A DNA stretch of 64,000 nt, taken from Cyanoderma ruficeps. Taxonomy: Eukaryota; Chordata; Aves; Passeriformes; Timaliidae. Below, in pieces: positions 1-11,700 of the stretch; the first letter of the stretch is position 1, and each line of letters opens with the position of its first letter. The notes beneath the pieces were generated by a model. That model did not search any database and had not been told where the DNA came from. It saw nothing but the letters and a program-made list of their open reading frames with translations. The position numbers were made by a program, and so were the translations under genes. The stretch lies in assembly GCA_008694505.1 (NCBI GenBank), contig VZDJ01000056.1, forward strand, positions 11,117,903 to 11,181,902, given 5' to 3'.

Positions 1-79
1 GGAGGCAGCAGGGAAGAGCTGGGCAGGAGGAATGAGGGGGTTGGGAGCTGGGTTTGAAGGGAAAAAAAAAAAAAGAGAA

Positions 80-226
80 ATTAATAATTCTGTGCTGTGG
101 GAGCTGGGGCTGGAGATGTGGTGTGGTGATGCCAAAACCTGACACAGAGGGGAAAAAGAGGAATGAATAATTCTGTGCTGTGGGAGCTGGGGGCTGGAGA
201 TGTGGTGTGGTGATGACACAGCCCTG
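80..226. repeat. two-copy tandem duplication, about 84-bp period
   Basis: Two near-identical blocks beginning around 88 and 170 share the stretch that runs from AATAATTCTGTGCTGTGGGA to GATGTGGTGTGGTGATG. They differ mainly by a one-base insertion in a G run. No gene is associated. Confidence 0.8.
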
Positions 227-1832
227 GGTGTGGCCTGGGATCCTGGATCAATCCCTTTCTCCCTCGTGCTGCCTGGAATGAGGATTTTGCTCCAGGGATC
301 AGCACCATGAGGAGGAGCTCGGCCAGGAATTGTCCTCATCCTGCCCCCTTGGTTCTCCAGGATGTGAGATCCCACCACAGCCCTGCCACTAAAGGTGAGT
401 GGGCTGGACCTGCAGCCTGCCTGGGGAAATGCAGCTACTCCTGCTTTACACCGGGTTGGATTTATTTACGAGCAGGAGTAGAAGTGTGGCTGCTGGCTCT
501 CCAAGCCATCCAGCCCTGCCTGTCCCCAAGAGGACCCATCCTGGGATTACCAAGGACCTGACATGCAAAATGTATTTAAATGTATTGCATTCATCTCTGC
601 AATAGCTTGCCATTAGTGGGAATGGAGTTATGTGTAGAAATTTTATTTATTAGGCCACTCAAAGACATGACATAAAATACATTCCAAGAAATGAATTCTC
701 TTTAGTCTCATTTTTAGGATTTTTACCAATGAAATTCTGATTTTAGAGCGTTAAAGTTGGGCCCCTCAAATCCATTAAAAGCACATGCAGGAGAGACATT
801 GGAGGCACAAATATTATATTAATGAACTACATTAATTTTGATGGAGCAATGCTACTTCACCCAGATGAGGACTGGCTCACTTATTATAGTTATTTTTAGT
901 CTGTAATACCTGGCAATTCCATTTCTTTAGGCACCTCCCAAAGAACTTATTGGCTGGATGAAACCTTTCTTTTTATTCTTTGTTGACATGTTTAACCCAG
1001 CTCCACGGACAGGAGGTTTCTTGGAATTAGAAGGAATTCTGTGAGACCAGGAGGACTCCATGGGCCACAGCCAGGGAGGTCAAAGCCCCAGGTCTGAGGC
1101 AGGAGGTTTATCTGGGAACTCCCTCAGTGGATCACAGAACACGGGGAAATAAAACAGAAATTGAGGTTGTCCTACAGCCAGCTCATCTAAGATGGAACAG
1201 CAGAGAGCAAAGAAAACCAGGCTGCACTGCTGGGCTTGGATTTTCAGAATTTCTGGAGCTGCACACCCAGGAGGAGCCCAGCTCGTTGCAGCTCAGCCTC
1301 TGAAGAGCACCAGGCAGTCCTTGGCACATTTCAATGATTTCACATTTGCCAACTCTCTGTTCCCAGGCTGGTTTGTTTTGTTTTGTCGGTGCAATTGAGG
1401 AAGTTTATCTGTTTATGCCATTTTTCTCTTTTTATTTTTTTTTTTCCTTTCTTCCCCCTCTTAAGCTTTAATCTCTCGTGGCAGGAAGAACAAACACTCC
1501 CTCGTTGTCCTCCTGCAGATGCTGCCAGCTGATGCCAGAGCCTGACTAAGAGCCTTGGATGGGCACGGAGCCAGCTGTGAGTGCTGAGGGCCTGGGGAGC
1601 AGGGGATCCCACCCATCCCAGCAGGATTCCCTCCCTCAGGAGTGTGAGAAGCACAGGTGACGCTCTGCTTTACACTGAAATGTGGGACCTGAGTGTGCAG
1701 GAGGAGCAGGCACAGCGTGGCTTTGTCACAGGTTCTAACTGCACATCAGGTGCACAAGCAAAGTTTTGTCTTAAACGACCTACAAAACCCAGAGATTTTT
1801 TTGGTGTTTTATAAAGTCCTGAGACAGATGAG

Positions 1833-1950
1833 AGAATCACAGAATATTCTGAGTTGGACAGGACCCACCAGGGTTGAGTCCAATGGTCCCCACAGGGATC
1901 AAAGCACCCCCTTGGTGGGATCAGCACCCTGCTCTGGCCAGCTGAGCTGA
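1833..1950 (-). mobile_element. CR1 LINE 3'-end fragment
   Basis: The stretch reads as the reverse complement of a CR1 tail: an AGAATCACAGAATATTCTGA start, then the GGACAGGACCCACCAGG and GAGTCCAATGGTCC blocks typical of avian CR1 3' ends. It is a 5'-truncated remnant with no coding capacity. Confidence 0.8.
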
Positions 1951-2184
1951 TCCCAGGTGTCCCCTCCATCCCAAAATGGTGCAGTGTCACTTACAAAGCC
2001 AAATGAGGTGCCTTGGAGCAGGGCAGAGGACACTGGCCATGCTCAGCCCCCACACAGTCACACCTGCCTTGGCCCAGGAACTGCATTCCCATGGATGTTT
2101 TCCAGGTGGAAATTCACCTTTTCATTACAAAGTGTAGCAGCAAGGCCAGGTGAGTGTCCCTGCCCTCATGGCGGCCTTGCCGTG

Positions 2185-2240
2185 CAGCACTGGGGGTGCC
2201 AGCACTGGGGGTGCCAGCACTGGGGGTGACAGCACTGGGT
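2185..2240. repeat. 15-bp tandem repeat
   Basis: CACTGGGGGTGCCAG is repeated three to four times with one GCC-to-GAC change in the last full copy. The array lies inside the presumed IL5RA 3' UTR. Confidence 0.9.
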
Positions 2241-2624
2241 GATTCCCAACATTCTTCTTCTTTTCCCAATGTTTGATCCCCCTTGGTCACTGCCAGGACC
2301 ACCTCGCTGCATCCACAGGGCTGTGCCAAACCCAGTTTGCATCTCCAGTTGTCAGAGCAAGGTAAAACAAACATCCAAAAGATTAAGCTTCCAACCAGAA
2401 AAAATGAATCCATTTTCCAAGCTTTTCCAGGCTTCCAAAAAGCTTTTCCAAGCTTTTTTTTTTTTGTTTTCCCCTACACAGCCCTTGTGCCACGAACTCA
2501 AATCCTGCTTGAGCTGGTGGTTCCTGCTCGGTAACAAGGCAGCTGGTGGAGGCAAATTCTGCTCCCCAGTGGGAACAGGGACACAGAGAGGTGACACAGT
2601 TGGTGGGTGACACCGTGGAGGCTC

Positions 2625-2717
2625 TCAGAACACGGAGTCATCGAGGACACTGCAGGAGAAGCCCTCAGGCAGGCTGCCCACCTCGGTCTCCGTGGAGCTG
2701 GTGCAGGTCCGTGCTCT
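2625..2717 (-). CDS. IL5RA: IL5RA coding exon 10 (C-terminal tail and stop)
   Basis: The acceptor is a TGTTTGCTTTGCAG tract, and the exon starts in phase 0. It encodes 30 residues (381-410) including SSTETEV and ending SVLDDSVF before TGA at 2627-2625. The human tail has SSETEIEV and ends LEDSVF, which identifies this short exon although it lies 1.8 kb from the previous one. Confidence 0.9.
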   Translation of the reverse strand, partial: RARTCTSSTETEVGSLPEGFSCSVLDDSVF

Positions 2718-5700
2718 CTGCAAAGCAAACACCCCTTGGAGCTGGGAGCTTGGGCTGGGGGAGAGGCAAGTGTTCAAACTGCTGCCTTTACAGAGGGATT
2801 AACCCAAAGTGTTTCGTGGTTTAGGAGCTCACAAATGTTGGGTTCAACAGGAGGATTTTCACCCCCCGGCTGAAGCTCTCACAGAGCTGCTCATCCTCTG
2901 TCCCTCGAGCCCTGCGCCCCCAAATTCCCCATTTGCCACCTTTTACCACAGTGGCCAAAGAGCCCAGGAGGAGCTGGAGGGCACAGAATCATGGAATCAT
3001 TGAGGCTGGAAAAGACCTCCAAGATCATCAAGTGCAACCTTCAGTCAGATCCCACCACAGCCACTAAATCCCATCACAAAGGGCCACATCCAAAAACCAA
3101 GTGGGTTTTAAACACTCCCAGGGCTGGTGACTCCACCACTTTCTGGGGAGCTTTTCCAGGGCCTGACCACCCTTCCAGTGAGGGATCATGGTTTGGGGCA
3201 CGGGAATTTTTCTGAATCCAGGCAGCCAAGCCCTTGGATGGGGCCCCATCCTGCCAGAGCTGCACAAACACGTGTGCAGGGCTGTGAGCTGCAGGAGGAA
3301 GCAGAAGCAGTGGCTGAGCTGCTGGGAAGCCCTGCGGGGTGGCAGGTGACAGAGCAGGGACCAGCAGCTTCCCACGGGCCACCACCGTGCAGGGCTTTCA
3401 TCACCTCACCCCTGTTTACACCGAATTTAGGAACTGAGTGGCCCCAGCAAACATCTTCCCTCTCCCTGGTGACCTCAGCAGGGACCTGGGTGATGTCCTC
3501 ACCTCTCCTGGCCAGTGCCACCAGCCTTGTGGCTGTGGTGTCACCCACCACAGCCAGCTCACTTTGAGCAAAGAGACCATAAACAAAGCAGTGCTACTTC
3601 TGAGAACGTGAACCTGCCTTTGCAAGCTCACATTTTCTAGCTGCAGCATTAAATATTTATCTTTTCTCACATTCTTAGTTGGGATGCCCCAAGCCGTGGT
3701 ATTTTACACCATTTAATTCAAAACAAACATTATATGATAATCTTTTAAGGCCGTTTCCTTGAGCAGACCATGGAGTAAGAACAATATGCAAAAAAAAAAT
3801 CAACCCCCTGTTCCAAGGGGACAAATGAAAATCAAGTTGTTGAGCAGCCCTTCTCCTGAGCAGACAATGAGGGGTTTATCTTATCTGTAAGGTAAATGTA
3901 TTTATAAGAAGTAACAGCAAAGGCAGAAAGGCTTAAGTTCAGCTTAACTGTAGGAGCAAAACATCTTGAATTGTCAGGCTGAACGAAATCAGCTCTCCAG
4001 GAGTCACCCTGCAGTCTCTGCCAAGGCAGGGCTCTCTGCCTGGATGGGGAGAAACTTTTGCATTTCCCTGCAAAAGGCAGAGCCACAGGTGTGCCTGAAA
4101 TTCAGTGTGTATGAACAGAGCCCTCGACAACAGCACTTCATCCTTCTGTTCATTTTGAACCCTTCCCAAAACATCTGCAAACACAGCCAGATCCTCAGCT
4201 GCAGCAGGCTGGGACCTGCCCAGGGCACTGGAAGCAGCCACAGAGCGAGGGGAGAATCTGCCACAGCAGTGAGGGTGGCAAAAACAGCCTCAGGAACTGC
4301 TAAACTCACTGGGTTTAGTGCCCATGGGGTTGGACTTCATGTTCTTGGAGATCTTTTCGAGATTTAATGATTCTATGACTCTCTTTGCTCTCAGCCTTAC
4401 AGGGGAAAAGCAGCACACAAACAAAAGCATTCATTTTAGTTTAAAAACAAACAAACAAACAAACAAAAAGTGTTATTTTACCTCGTAGTCAACTGGGAAA
4501 GGGTCTCGGAATTTGTTGCTGGGCGTTGGGATCCGTGGGAACAGTCTGCTCCAAACGTGGTTCCTGTAAGAAACAGCAGTGCAGGGATGTGAGATGGTGG
4601 CTGTTCCTGGGGGATGAGGGACACAGGGAAATAAATCAGGAGCAGCCAGGTCTGCCTGCAGCACCTCCAGTCAGGGATAATGGTCCCCACTGGGGCTGGG
4701 CAAGCTGTGCCACCCTCCCAGGACAGCCCTGGGCCCTGGGGACAGGCAGGTGACAAGGAGGAGGTGAGTGAGGCTGTCCCCAGCCTCTCCCATGCAGTGG
4801 CAGAGCTTTCAGGGCTGTCTGGGGAGAAATGAACAGCTCTGACCTGGCTGTTCACTGCTGCTCCTCCCAAGGGCTCTGCTGTCATGTACCTCGTTTGGAC
4901 AGCCAAGACAAGCTGCCTCGTGCTCAGGCTTTGGTTTCTGGACATAAACTGCCAGTGCCTGGTGGTAGAAGAGCAGCCACAAATAACTGTGTGCCAAGGG
5001 AGCCGGGAGCAGGCAGGGGAGGGCACCAGGGACAGCTGAGAGCAAATGGTTCTGCTCAGGGCTGTGATAACTCATCCTGCTGCCACCCTCTGAGAGCCCC
5101 TTCCCTGCCTGGCACTCCCTGGCCTGGCTGGGCTGGAAGAACAGGGGTTTGTGCTGCAGAGAGAACTTTTCCTTGTCTTTGACACGTGCCAGAGCTCAGA
5201 TCTCACATTCCAGGTGCTGAAACAGCTGGCTGGCTCAGCCCTGGACAGCACCACGTCCAAAAGGGGCAGGTTTTAAGGGGAACTGCTCAGCCCAGAGCTG
5301 CTGTCCGGGGTCTGTTCTGGAGGAAGCAGAGATGTGTTCATGGGGCTGCTGGGACCAAGGGCAGATCTGCTCCTCTGCCCTGTTTATTTTGGATAATCCC
5401 CCTGGCTGATTGTCATAGATGGGCAGAAGAATTGTAAAAGAAAGGCCTTATGAAATCAGGCCTCGCTCTGCTAAAATTGCCAAAGCTGGCCTGGCATTTC
5501 TCCTGAGTGCAGTTAAACAATTTGCAAGTTCCCATGTGAAGCTATTTTGAGAATGAGAAGTTCATTTACCACAAGAATCGATTCTGAGGGTGAAAAAACA
5601 AATGCACCTGTCTAAACAATGAGATTGGTCCCATGAGAGCCCACAAAGGAAAAATGTAAACCTATCTAGAGAGAGGAAATTTGATAGACAAACACAACAG

Positions 5701-8700
5701 CCCTCACTGACCAATGGACTGAGTTCCACTGTATTGCTGGCCAGTTGGGTTTGACACAGTCCCTTCTGAAATCTCCTATAAATAGGAGCTTTGGGAGTAA
5801 AGAATTGGCTTTCTGCAGGAAGAAAACGGAGTCTTGGCTGATTTATTCCAACAGCTGATGTCTGCTTAGTTCAGTGCTTATGTTCTCAGGACTATTCTTC
5901 TTCCAGAAGCTTTCTGAGTTCTGTCAAGTTTACCTTTATCCTATTACTATTCTCCTGGTGAGGAGGAATAATATTTTCTGTCTATCAGCTTGGAGCTAAA
6001 GCTTCCTGGCTGAGCTGCTGCTGCATTGAAGGTGACATTGGTGCTTCACTAATTATCAGGTGAAGGGAAGGGCCACACCACTGCTCACCCCACAGACACG
6101 AGCTGTGGGAGCTCTCCCCTCTGCTGCAGGGGATGAGGATTTGAGAGGGAATTGCACGGCCACAGATGGGAATATAGAGAGGCTGTGAGGTGTTTTGAGG
6201 GAAACATTTGCATTTCTTTTGTTGTTGAAATGCTGAAACACAGCAGAGCCACTGCTGGGTGCAGAGGAGCAGCCAGGCCCCCCAGCAGTGGGGTGGGACA
6301 GGAAAGTGGCTGCTGCTGGAGCTCAGGAGTGGGGCAGGATGAGTGCCAATATCATCACAATATCATCTGGCCTCGTCTGCATCATCTCCACCCTCCCCAG
6401 CTCTCCTCTTAAGGGTCTCTTTGTGCCCTTACCCAGGGCAGCTTGGCACTGTTGTCTCCACCAGCTCTCACAAACTTATCAAAAGGCCACAGTGTTCCCC
6501 CTGCAGCTCATTTCAGCTCTGATTTATTCCACTGCTGTGCAAAGTGCCCAACAAGAGTCGGCTGGACTTGGAATTGGCGTGTTCCTCGTCGTGCCGTTTG
6601 CCAAGGAAAGATTTTGATGGAGCCGTATCGAAATTATTTATTGAGGCAGCAAAAAGCATAAATGACACGTCGCTTCTGGAAGGGGAACACTTAAGGAAGG
6701 GTGCCCAATGAGAAATTTCATCAGAAATGAGGCAGAAGCGTGTCCATGGGGGCTGCTTTGCAGGGAGGAGTTGCTGGGGTGGTGCCCTCAGAATGGTTCT
6801 GTTCTTTTTTGGAGGTGACTGGAAAGTCGGAGTTACGTCATTAAAAATCTCGTCACAAAAAGCATCCCAGGTGTGTCTGTCTGCACAGGTGAAGGCACAG
6901 CCTTTCCATGATCACTGCTGGGACCCTCCAGGCCTTGGACACACCCCACGGGACCCTCGTGCCTTAAATCAGCATTTCAGGGTCTCTGGGGTTCGTGCTG
7001 TGTCTGTCTGTCTGAAATCTCCCCTCTTCCCACAGGTTGTGACATGAAAAGGCCGGAGAGAAACAAGAGGAGCAGGCAGGAGAACAAGCTCTCCTTGCTC
7101 TGTGATGGGACTGAGGAAGGATTTGTTTTAACTCTGTCTCAGAGTGGCTCCCCTGAGATTCCCCGTGGAGTCTTCCCAAAGCTGCCTGGTGAGTGCTGCT
7201 CGTGAGGTGCAGGACAGGGGTACCTGGGTGCCCACACTGATTTTGGGGTGAGGGGGGCACTGAGTGCCCTCATGGTGGAGTAAGTTACTGACTCCATCCT
7301 CCTGTGGGCTTGCCTCCAGGACAAAATGCTTTTCCTAGGGAACTACAGAAGCTGCTCACTGCTAAAGGCAGAGGGCAAACCAGGAAAACATTCAATTGTG
7401 CTTTTTTATCAGGACTCTAACCCCATCCTGAGTGAAGGGAAAAGCCTGCCCAAACGGTCCCAGAGGGCCCCTTTGCCTTGCAGCACTCCTCCCAAACAGT
7501 GGGCTTTATCCCTGATGCCTGCAAAAACACAGAAAAATTTATAGACCTCTTGGCTGTAATGAAATTCCTTCTAATGGCTGCAAATCGCACGGAATCCGAA
7601 ACGATTCCGTGGCTTGAATTGCAGAGTGCACTCCATGAATTTTCAAGAGCAGTAAAAACAGAGAGTACTAATGAAAGTGTGAGCTAGGAAACCTGCTCGA
7701 TTTTTCTCTTTTTAATATCTGCAGGTACAAACCCCGTGTTTCATCTTCTTGCACTTCCCCATCCTCCCAGGGCAGGCTGGGGGTTAGAGGAGGACAAGGA
7801 GCAGCAGGGAAGGAGGGTGGAATAAGGTGAGCAGCTCCATGAAATTCAGCGTAGCAGGGAGGTAAAATTTTCATCACGTTGGCAAAGAGAGAAGGTAATT
7901 AGCCTTTGGGTGTCAGGGAATTTTATACTGGAGAGAAACAGCAAGCAGCTGAAGCTGGAAAAGCTCCCTGAAATTTGGATTAAAATCATAAAGGGCGTTA
8001 CTACAGCATCTCCAAGTCGAGTAGAATTGTCTCCTGGATTTATTTCTCACCCTATACGTGTTCCAGGATCTCCAGAGGGGGTAAATGTAATATTGAAATG
8101 CTTGCAGAACTCCAGAGGAGCACGTGGAGCAGTGTGGCTGCTGCTGCCTGGTGTTGGTTCTGCTGTCCCAAAGGGAGAGGAGAGGAGAGAGCTGGAGAAG
8201 ATGCTGGAGCAGGGGAGGACCTCCAGCTCCAGGTCAAGCCATAAAAGAACCATGTAAGTAAGACAAACTTGGGGATTTTCGGCAAAACATCAAGGCTGCA
8301 GAGCTGGGGACAAGTGTGTGACACAGGAATAAACTCCCTGGGGAGTTAAACATATTATTTTTATTTATAACATCCGTGCTGGTCCTGCCAGAATCCTTCC
8401 TGAGCAGAGCTCTGCCAATTCAGCTGCCCTGAGAGCAGGGCACACAGGCAGAGCTCACACCAGCCATCCCCTCAGAACATCCCTGCACACAAGATACTGG
8501 ATAAAGGAAACACAGCACGGGGAGGAAAACAGCCAAGGATGCACCAGGAGGACCAATAAATAAAAAGGAACTAAAGAAATTAATAAGGAGTTAGCACTTC
8601 CATTAAAGAGAGCTGTGTTTATTGTGGAAATAACAATTCCAATGGCTGCTTGCTGAATGTTTCAGGGAGGAACTTCTAATTACATGGATCCTTTCATTCA

Positions 8701-11700
8701 TCACTTATCATTTGACTGTCACAGACACAAATCCAAAGTGTAGCTGGGCTTCCTCACTGCACATTTGGGGAGTTTTGGCCTTTACTATATAGCATCCAGA
8801 GCTTCTGTATAATTAAAAATAAATTCAACGTTTCAAATACTCAAAGCAAACACCAGGGGCCTGGGAATTTTGGAATCTCTGAGCAGCTTTCACCAGGGAC
8901 AAATGAAGATTCCTGGGGAAATCACTGACCCAAGCAGGTGCTTTTAAGTGAAGAAATGAGAGAAGGACAAACAGATTTTTAACAAATTTTGACAAATTCA
9001 CCTCAGTCAATAGATGGGTTTGTTGTCTAAGATTAAACTGAGTAACTCTCTTACCCCACCAATTTTGCTGAATGTTATTACTGGTAATTAATGAGGCTGA
9101 TTGTTTTTGCTTTGTATATTTAGGCAAATTCAGCTTTTTCTCAGAATTAAGCAAAGCTTGTGACATCCCCCCACGTTTGTTGAATGCCTGCTCCTTTGTT
9201 ATATTTTAATTTAAAAAAAATATGCTAATACTTACATTTTGCATATTATAGCAACAAGCAGGAACGTGCAGGACATGGACACACAAAGCAGGGTGAGTAT
9301 CCAGGCTGTGGAATTCTCCAGTTTATTTTGCCCTGAATTGCAAGGGAAAAAAAAAGGAAATTAAATGTATTGTTTTAGTACAGATTATTTGAAATGTGTT
9401 TAGAATTTAAATTTTAAGGGCAACAAGCCCCTAAGAACCCCTTTCCATGGGAAAAATTGAATTAACATCTGGTCCTGTCCTTATTAAATTATTTAAATAA
9501 ATTCATAGGGAAGAACAACTTTGTTTTGCCATCAGGATGAATTTTCCAGGTTTGCTGTGTGAGCCAGGTGGGGAGCACAGGGGGATGTGCTGGAGAAAGG
9601 AGGCAAAACCACTGAAAATTTGAATTTGTGATACAAGAGGGGAAATGTAGTAAACAGGAGAGTGTAACAGAGTGTTTTTTAAGTGAAAACAAGGAAGTTG
9701 AGAAACTCCAAAGATAAGAGCAGAGGAGGATGTCTAAGAACAAACAGTTGATAACGTGCAGTGATAAAGGAACTGTTATTTCCAGAACAACTTGCTCAGC
9801 AAGCAGGAAACACAGAACAGAGTGGGGCAAATGACCAGACTCCAAAGATGCTAAAATCATGTTCTTTTTTTCCCTCCAACATTGAAGGGGGGAGATAATT
9901 TCTGTAAATCAAATTCAAAGCCCTGTTTTGCTGTTTCCTATTAAAATTCTGAGACGTTGGGCACGCTCCTGATGAGGCACCATTTGCTCCCCAGCAATGG
10001 GGATGCTAAAAGTGGCTAAAAGATGCTAAAATCATGCTCTTTTCTCCCTCAGCTCTTAAGGGGTGAGATAATTTCAGTGAATTAACGGTTGATCTGGTCT
10101 CTCATATTTATTTCCAGCATGAACATCACAATGAGGGCAGGGAAACACCTGAAAAAACTCCAGTGATGCAAGGAAAGGCCTCGACTTAAAGGAATCTCTG
10201 GAAATATTCACAAAGCGTTGCCTAAAACCAACCCTCGTGCAAGGAGTTTATTTTTAATGGAACAGATTTAAATCTCCTTGGCATTAACAAGGTTTTTCCT
10301 TCAAATCCCTGTTTCCTGTTGGAATTCCAGGATGTTGCACATGCTCCTCCTGATGAGGCAATAACAGGAAATATTCCATTGCTCCCCAGCAGTGGAAGAA
10401 TGGGAAATATTCCATTGTTCCCCAGAAGTGGAAGAATGGGAAATATTCCATTGCTGCCCAGCAGTGGAAGAATGGGAAATATTCCATTGCTGCCCAGCAG
10501 TGGAAGAATGGGAAATATTTCATTGTTCCCCAGAAGTGGAAGGAAGAATGGGAAATAGTCCATTGCTCCCCAGCAACGGAATAAGGGGAAATATTCCATT
10601 GCTGCCCAGCAGTGGAAGAATGGGAAATACTCCACAGCTGGGCAGCAATGGAATAATGGGAATTCTTACCAACATAAGTGATTTCACTCCAGTCACTCCA
10701 GAGCCCCGTGACACAGCAGATGTGGTGGTGGTTGGCCCTGATCCTGATGGAATACCTGCTGCTGACATCGACCCGCACTCGGAAACTGTTGGAGGGGATT
10801 CTCAGGATCTGTCAGGAAAAGAATTTGTGCTGCTTAAGAGATTAATTAAGACTCAGAATTAATTAATTAATTAATTAAGACTCATCCAGAAAACATATTT
10901 AAACCATGTTTATCTTTTTATTGTTGTTATTAACTGCGAGCAGCTGGCCTTGCTTTGGAGGTAAGAGCTCCATTTTTATAGCTGGGACTTCTCCTCACAC
11001 ACCAATATTCCAGGGAAAATTCCCGGAAAAATGCCTCGTTTTTCCATTCTTCCTCCAGATTCTCAGTGCAGCATTTTCAGGATGGTAAAAAACTGTTCTG
11101 AACCCAGATGCACCAACTGAATAAATCCAATTCTGTCCTGCTTCCCCAAGTTCCTTGGGGATGGTTTGTTGCAGATATAAAAGGCATGGAGGAAAAGAGG
11201 AAGGCAAATCCCAGCTGGACAGGACAGGAATGTTGGATAATCTTGGATGCTGGAGGAGCAATTACCTGCTTGTTACCTGACTTCAGGTTGATGAGATAAA
11301 ATTCATATTCAAAACATTCCTCGTGGAAAGGAGAAATTGGCTTCTCCCACATGGCCAGGAGATCGTTTTGCTGCAGGGATATGCTGATATTTCTGGGGAT
11401 ATTCACTTTCTCTGCAAAAAGAAAACAGTACTGGTGAGTTATTTATAGAGTTTAAATACTAAAATACAAGTTTAAATACTAAAAACTGGAGCATTTTATA
11501 ACCTGATAGTGTTTCCAAGTAGGGCCTATAATTATTGAGTTTATTTCCCTTTTTGGACTGAAAAGATAAGGATTTAAGAGGAATAACTACATTGCTGGTT
11601 AATAGCTATAGGAAAACAGTTTGGAAAATCCACTTAAAAGTTTTGGAAAATTAGATTACTGGGGAAAGAGGAATTTATTAAATTAACTTCCACAGAAGTA

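Larger units (their letters stand above)
1..2624. other. IL5RA downstream flank and probable 3' UTR
   Basis: This stretch lies just past the IL5RA stop codon on the minus strand, so its right-hand part should be IL5RA 3' UTR. Several minus-strand AATAAA candidates exist (for example near 640 and 972), and I cannot choose between them. The stretch also holds a tandem duplication near 80-225, a 15-bp repeat at 2185-2240 and a CR1 fragment at 1833-1950. I see no coding exon of another gene. Confidence 0.5.

Noticed and set aside
3416..3551. Minus-strand frame in IL5RA intron 9 considered as the last IL5RA exon
   Set aside because: It has no good pyrimidine tract and no similarity to the receptor tail. 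The exon at 2625-2717 matches the conserved C-terminus and phase.
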